A stretch of 58,958 nt of DNA from Mesorhizobium sp. L2C084A000. GTDB lineage: Bacteria > Pseudomonadota > Alphaproteobacteria > Rhizobiales > Rhizobiaceae. The stretch is taken from positions 1-58,958 of the forward strand of contig NZ_AYWX01000003.1 of the NCBI RefSeq assembly GCF_000502875.1. The letters are read 5' to 3'. The position numbers and the translations under genes are program-made. Below the pieces are notes generated by a model. The model was given only the letters and a program-made list of their open reading frames with translations, was not told the origin of the DNA and ran no database searches. Below are positions 57,002-58,958 of the stretch, piece by piece. Positions within the stretch are counted from its first letter, which is position 1, and every line of letters starts with the position of its first letter.

Positions 57002-58081
57002 TTAGGCGGGCGAGGGGCCGGATGAAGCTCGCACCACGAGTTGGACCGGCAGCGATTGCCGGCTGAACGAGCCATCATTTTCAAGGATCGCCTTGACGGC
57101 AAGACGGCCCATCTCGGCGATCGGCTGGACGATCGTGGTCAGCGGCGGACTGGAAACCGCTCCTTCCGGAACACCGTCGAAGCCGACGATCGAAACGTCG
57201 CCGGGTACCGTGATGCCACGCTGCCGCAGCCAGTCCAATGCATGCAAGGCCATCCTGTCTGACATAGCCAGGATGGCGGTCGGGGTCTCGGCGCCGGCGA
57301 AAATATGATCGAGGCCGGCCCACACGCTTTCCTCGTCATTGACGGTTTCGTAGATCGGCACACGCTCGACGTCGATGTCGACGCGTGAGAGTTCCGCGAA
57401 ATAGCCACGCAGACGGTCGCGCGTCCCGGAATAGAGGGCCTTCTCCATCTGCTCCCTTGTGGTGGGGCCGAAGCCGGAGTCCGCGACGGGCAGGGCAAGC
57501 ACGGCAAAGCGGCGATGTCCGAGTTCGGTCAGGTGGCGGGCCGCCAGGCCAGCCCCGGCGATGTTGTCGACGCCGATCGCTGCAACGGCGTCGTCGTCGT
57601 CCGAATCGAGATCGAGCGCGACAAAGGGGAGTTTGCGTTCACGCGCCAGTTCGACCAGCCTTGAACCGCCATCGACGCAAAAGACGATGAAACCGTCGAC
57701 CAGCGCACTCTGTATGTTCCAGGCAAGCTGTTCGTTGTTGGCTGCGGAGACCAGCGAAATCCCCGCACCGGTCGCGTCGCAAGCCTGCGAGATGCTGGCC
57801 ATCATCACCCGGGCAAAGGGGTCGTCGAAGAAATAGGACAGCGGCTCGGCGGTCGCGACACCGATGGCATTGACCTTGCCGGCGCGCAGCAGCCGGCCCT
57901 TGGGATCCGGTCCGCCATATCCCATGGCCTCGGCTGCCGCCTTGACCCGCTCGCGGACCTCCTCGCGCACGATCTCCGGACGGGCGAACACGTTGGACGC
58001 GGTGCCGTGCGACACGCCGGCCGCCTTGGCGATGTCCGCCAGCCGGACCGGTCTTGTCTTTGCAGAGATAAATGGCGCCAT
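57002..58081 (-). CDS. LacI-family transcriptional regulator
   Basis: A 359-residue LacI/GalR regulator. The helix-turn-helix with hinge helix spans about residues 12-62 (VRLADIAKAAGVSHGTASNV, then EVRERVKAAAEAMGY), and a periplasmic-binding-like effector domain runs about 70-355 (VDGFIVFCVDGG, AAIGVDNIAGAGLAARHLTE, ILAMSDRMALHALDWLRQRG, VSIVGFDGVPEG). ATG 58081 has AGGAGACGAAG upstream. Four near-identical 14-bp operators lie between 58118 and 58420, one in its own leader (autoregulation likely), the rest before two small paralogous genes. No sugar-uptake or catabolic genes are beside it, so the ligand cannot be guessed. Confidence 0.93.
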   Translation of the reverse strand: MAPFISAKTRPVRLADIAKAAGVSHGTASNVFARPEIVREEVRERVKAAAEAMGYGGPDPKGRLLRAGKVNAIGVATAEPLSYFFDDPFARVMMASISQACDATGAGISLVSAANNEQLAWNIQSALVDGFIVFCVDGGSRLVELARERKLPFVALDLDSDDDDAVAAIGVDNIAGAGLAARHLTELGHRRFAVLALPVADSGFGPTTREQMEKALYSGTRDRLRGYFAELSRVDIDVERVPIYETVNDEESVWAGLDHIFAGAETPTAILAMSDRMALHALDWLRQRGITVPGDVSIVGFDGVPEGAVSSPPLTTIVQPIAEMGRLAVKAILENDGSFSRQSLPVQLVVRASSGPSPA

Positions 58082-58117
58082 CTTCGTCTCCTGAATTCCT
58101 CCCATCTAACACTTTCG

Positions 58118-58131
58118 TTGGATCGGTTCAA
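58118..58131. promoter_or_regulatory. LacI-type operator 1 (regulator leader)
   Basis: TTGGATCGGTTCAA differs by one base from the copies at 58202 and 58407. It lies 36 bases upstream of the regulator ATG on the minus strand and so suggests autorepression. Confidence 0.75.
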
Positions 58132-58139
58132 ATTTTGAC

Positions 58140-58168
58140 TTGATCGCAGCCTCGCCAAGGCGTATATT
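58140..58168 (+). promoter_or_regulatory. Candidate sigma-70 promoter for the small-protein genes
   Basis: TTGATC (58140-58145) and TATATT (58163-58168) are separated by exactly 17 bases. The -10 hexamer abuts operator 2, so a bound repressor would block initiation. Start of transcription is expected near 58175. Confidence 0.6.
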
Positions 58169-58181
58169 TGAATCGATCCAA
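58168..58181. promoter_or_regulatory. LacI-type operator 2
   Basis: TTGAATCGATCCAA, the exact reverse complement of the operators at 58202 and 58407. It overlaps the end of the candidate -10 box and the expected transcription start. Confidence 0.8.
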
Positions 58182-58201
58182 GTGAGCGATGGTTCTCTGA
58201 G

Positions 58202-58215
58202 TTGGATCGATTCAA
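58202..58215. promoter_or_regulatory. LacI-type operator 3
   Basis: TTGGATCGATTCAA, 12 of 14 positions symmetric around a central CG. Lies 21 bases before the ATG of the first small protein. Confidence 0.8.
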
Positions 58216-58236
58216 CATATTCAGGGGAGTTGTGCC

Positions 58237-58380
58237 ATGCATCCCGTCAATTTTCTGTTCGAAGACATTTACCGCAACGACTGGAGCATCTCGTCGAACA
58301 CCACGACGCAGAAGCGCCGCGGCAATGCCAGCCCATGGGTTCGCGAGTTGCGGTTCCTTGTGGGGCGCAAGCGGAGCTGA
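58237..58380 (+). CDS. Small paralogous protein A (47 aa), LacI-regulated
   Basis: An unrecognised 47-residue protein beginning MHPVNFLFEDIYRNDWSI, ending in TGA at 58378. AGGGGAG lies ahead of the ATG at suitable spacing. The N-terminal 18 residues are nearly those of small protein B downstream (substitutions N/S, F/Y, D/Y, S/G). The rest is polar and basic (QKRRGNASP; VGRKRS), net charge about +5 by counting Lys/Arg against Asp/Glu. No signal peptide or membrane helix. It sits behind a promoter and operators of the divergent LacI-type regulator. Longer ORFs in other frames cross this region, but they lack the paralogue, ribosome-site and operator arrangement. Confidence 0.7.
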   Translation: MHPVNFLFEDIYRNDWSISSNTTTQKRRGNASPWVRELRFLVGRKRS

Positions 58381-58406
58381 GCGGGGTCGGTTTTCGCGCC
58401 TGTCGA

Positions 58407-58420
58407 TTGGATCGATTCAA
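58407..58420. promoter_or_regulatory. LacI-type operator 4
   Basis: TTGGATCGATTCAA, identical to operator 3. It lies 26 bases after the stop of small protein A and 20 bases before the ATG of small protein B, nearly the same spacing as operator 3 to protein A. Confidence 0.8.
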
Positions 58421-58440
58421 GAATCTAAAGGACGCACATC

Positions 58441-58590
58441 ATGCATCCCGTCAGCTATCTGTTCGAAGACATCTACCGCAACTATTGGGGCATCGCGCCG
58501 GCTTCCAAAAGGCCGCAAGAGCGCTGGTCGGCCAAGCTGCGGCGACGCAATCGCGAATTGCTCATCAAGCCCGAGCGTCGGCAAGACTAG
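58441..58590 (+). CDS. Small paralogous protein B (49 aa), LacI-regulated
   Basis: An unrecognised 49-residue protein beginning MHPVSYLFEDIYRNYWGI and ending in TAG at 58588. AAAGGA precedes the ATG. Over the first 57 coding bases it matches small protein A at 49 positions (about 86 percent), and the upstream operator and spacing match as well, so gene and control site were duplicated together. The C-terminal half is diverged and strongly basic (KLRRRNRELLIKPERR), net charge about +6, and likely helical. No membrane segment. Function unknown; an RNA-, nucleic-acid- or protein-binding regulator is one possibility. Confidence 0.7.
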   Translation: MHPVSYLFEDIYRNYWGIAPASKRPQERWSAKLRRRNRELLIKPERRQD

Positions 58591-58633
58591 CAGCCACGCT
58601 TTGACGTTTGATGCCGGCGGGCGCGCCGAGGCG

Positions 58634-58958
58634 TCAGGGACGCACGCGCACCAGCGCCGAGGCAGCGATCGCCAGCCAGCCGGCAATGAGTAGCGTGCCG
58701 CCGATCGGCGCCGACAGCGGGAACAGCCGCGACCCGATGAAATCGCGCGCCAGCAGGTCGCCGCAGAACAGCAGAAGCCCAACCAGCAGGATCAGGCTGC
58801 CGATGCGCAGCATCCGGTTCGCGCCAAGCAATCCGGCGGCGAGGAAGACCGGCGCATGCATCAGCAGGAAGGATGCGGCGGTGCCGACGAAGGCGCCGCC
58901 CAGATGCGCTGCCGCGGCCGACAGCGCCACGCCGGCGGCGGCGCACCGGCCGCCGGCC
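58634..58958 (-). CDS. DUF423-type membrane protein, partial
   Basis: Small integral membrane protein of the DUF423 family (PF04241), cut by the window edge. The frame is open through 58958. Visible are SAAAAHLGGAFVGTAASFLLMHA, LRIGSLILLVGLLLFCGDLL and FPLSAPIGGTLLIAGWLAIA, giving three or four helices and the usual C-terminal end. A GTG at 58930 could start a 98-residue product, but the family normally has one more helix before this, so the true start is probably beyond the window. Function unknown. Convergent with small protein B. Confidence 0.8.
   Translation of the reverse strand, partial: AGGRCAAAGVALSAAAAHLGGAFVGTAASFLLMHAPVFLAAGLLGANRMLRIGSLILLVGLLLFCGDLLARDFIGSRLFPLSAPIGGTLLIAGWLAIAASALVRVRP

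Noticed and set aside
58140..58693. Two longer plus-strand ORFs (154 and 163 codons) over the small-protein locus
   Set aside because: They run through the operators and promoter, start without ribosome-binding sites and lack family features. The two short frames have ribosome sites, matching operator spacing and a shared protein signature.

Overview
This is a GC-rich chromosomal window from an alphaproteobacterium. It most resembles Mesorhizobium or a close relative in the Rhizobiales. The main evidence is the very large cyclic beta-1,2-glucan synthase (NdvB/ChvB type) with its exporter NdvA, an OpgC-like glucan-modifying membrane protein, an Asp-tRNA ligase of the rhizobial type, and short mosaic palindromes scattered between genes. 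Species assignment is inference. No complete insertion sequence, prophage or CRISPR array is visible.

Layout. 1-3.9 kb: a DUF442-type protein, then a zinc/manganese ABC uptake operon (ATPase, permease, binding protein) on the minus strand behind a Zur-like dyad, then a RidA-family protein. 4.0-12.1 kb: a complete histidine-utilisation cluster, hutFC on the minus strand and hutIHGUD on the plus strand, with a perfect 14-bp HutC-type palindrome between them. Together they convert histidine to glutamate by the formylglutamate route. 12.3-23.2 kb: ndvB and ndvA, which make and export periplasmic cyclic glucan. 23.3-31.7 kb: a mixed patch with a solitary ccmC, a D-threonine-aldolase-like enzyme, D-lyxose isomerase, an L,D-transpeptidase, a remnant of a second lyxose-isomerase gene, a TPR protein, a protein with a duplicated domain, tRNA-Gln(CUG) and a YbhN-type membrane protein.

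32-49 kb: mostly core genes (ppx/gppA-like, rlmE, guaB, rnd, aspS, parC) mixed with transporters, small membrane proteins, a divergent LysR/EamA pair and a small conserved gene split by a frameshift. 49.4-57 kb: a strong 45-bp inverted repeat, an AI-2E-family membrane protein, an EamA transporter, bpt (N-degron leucyltransferase), an RDD protein, sthA, an alpha/beta hydrolase and the OpgC-like protein.

57-58.96 kb: the most unusual locus. A LacI-family regulator is divergent from two tandem, paralogous 47- and 49-residue proteins. Both begin MHPV(N/S)(F/Y)LFEDIYRN(D/Y)W and each has a copy of the same 14-bp operator just upstream. Four operator copies occur in about 300 bp. I recognise no described family for the small proteins and regard this as the best candidate for an undescribed system. 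The window ends inside a DUF423-type membrane protein gene.
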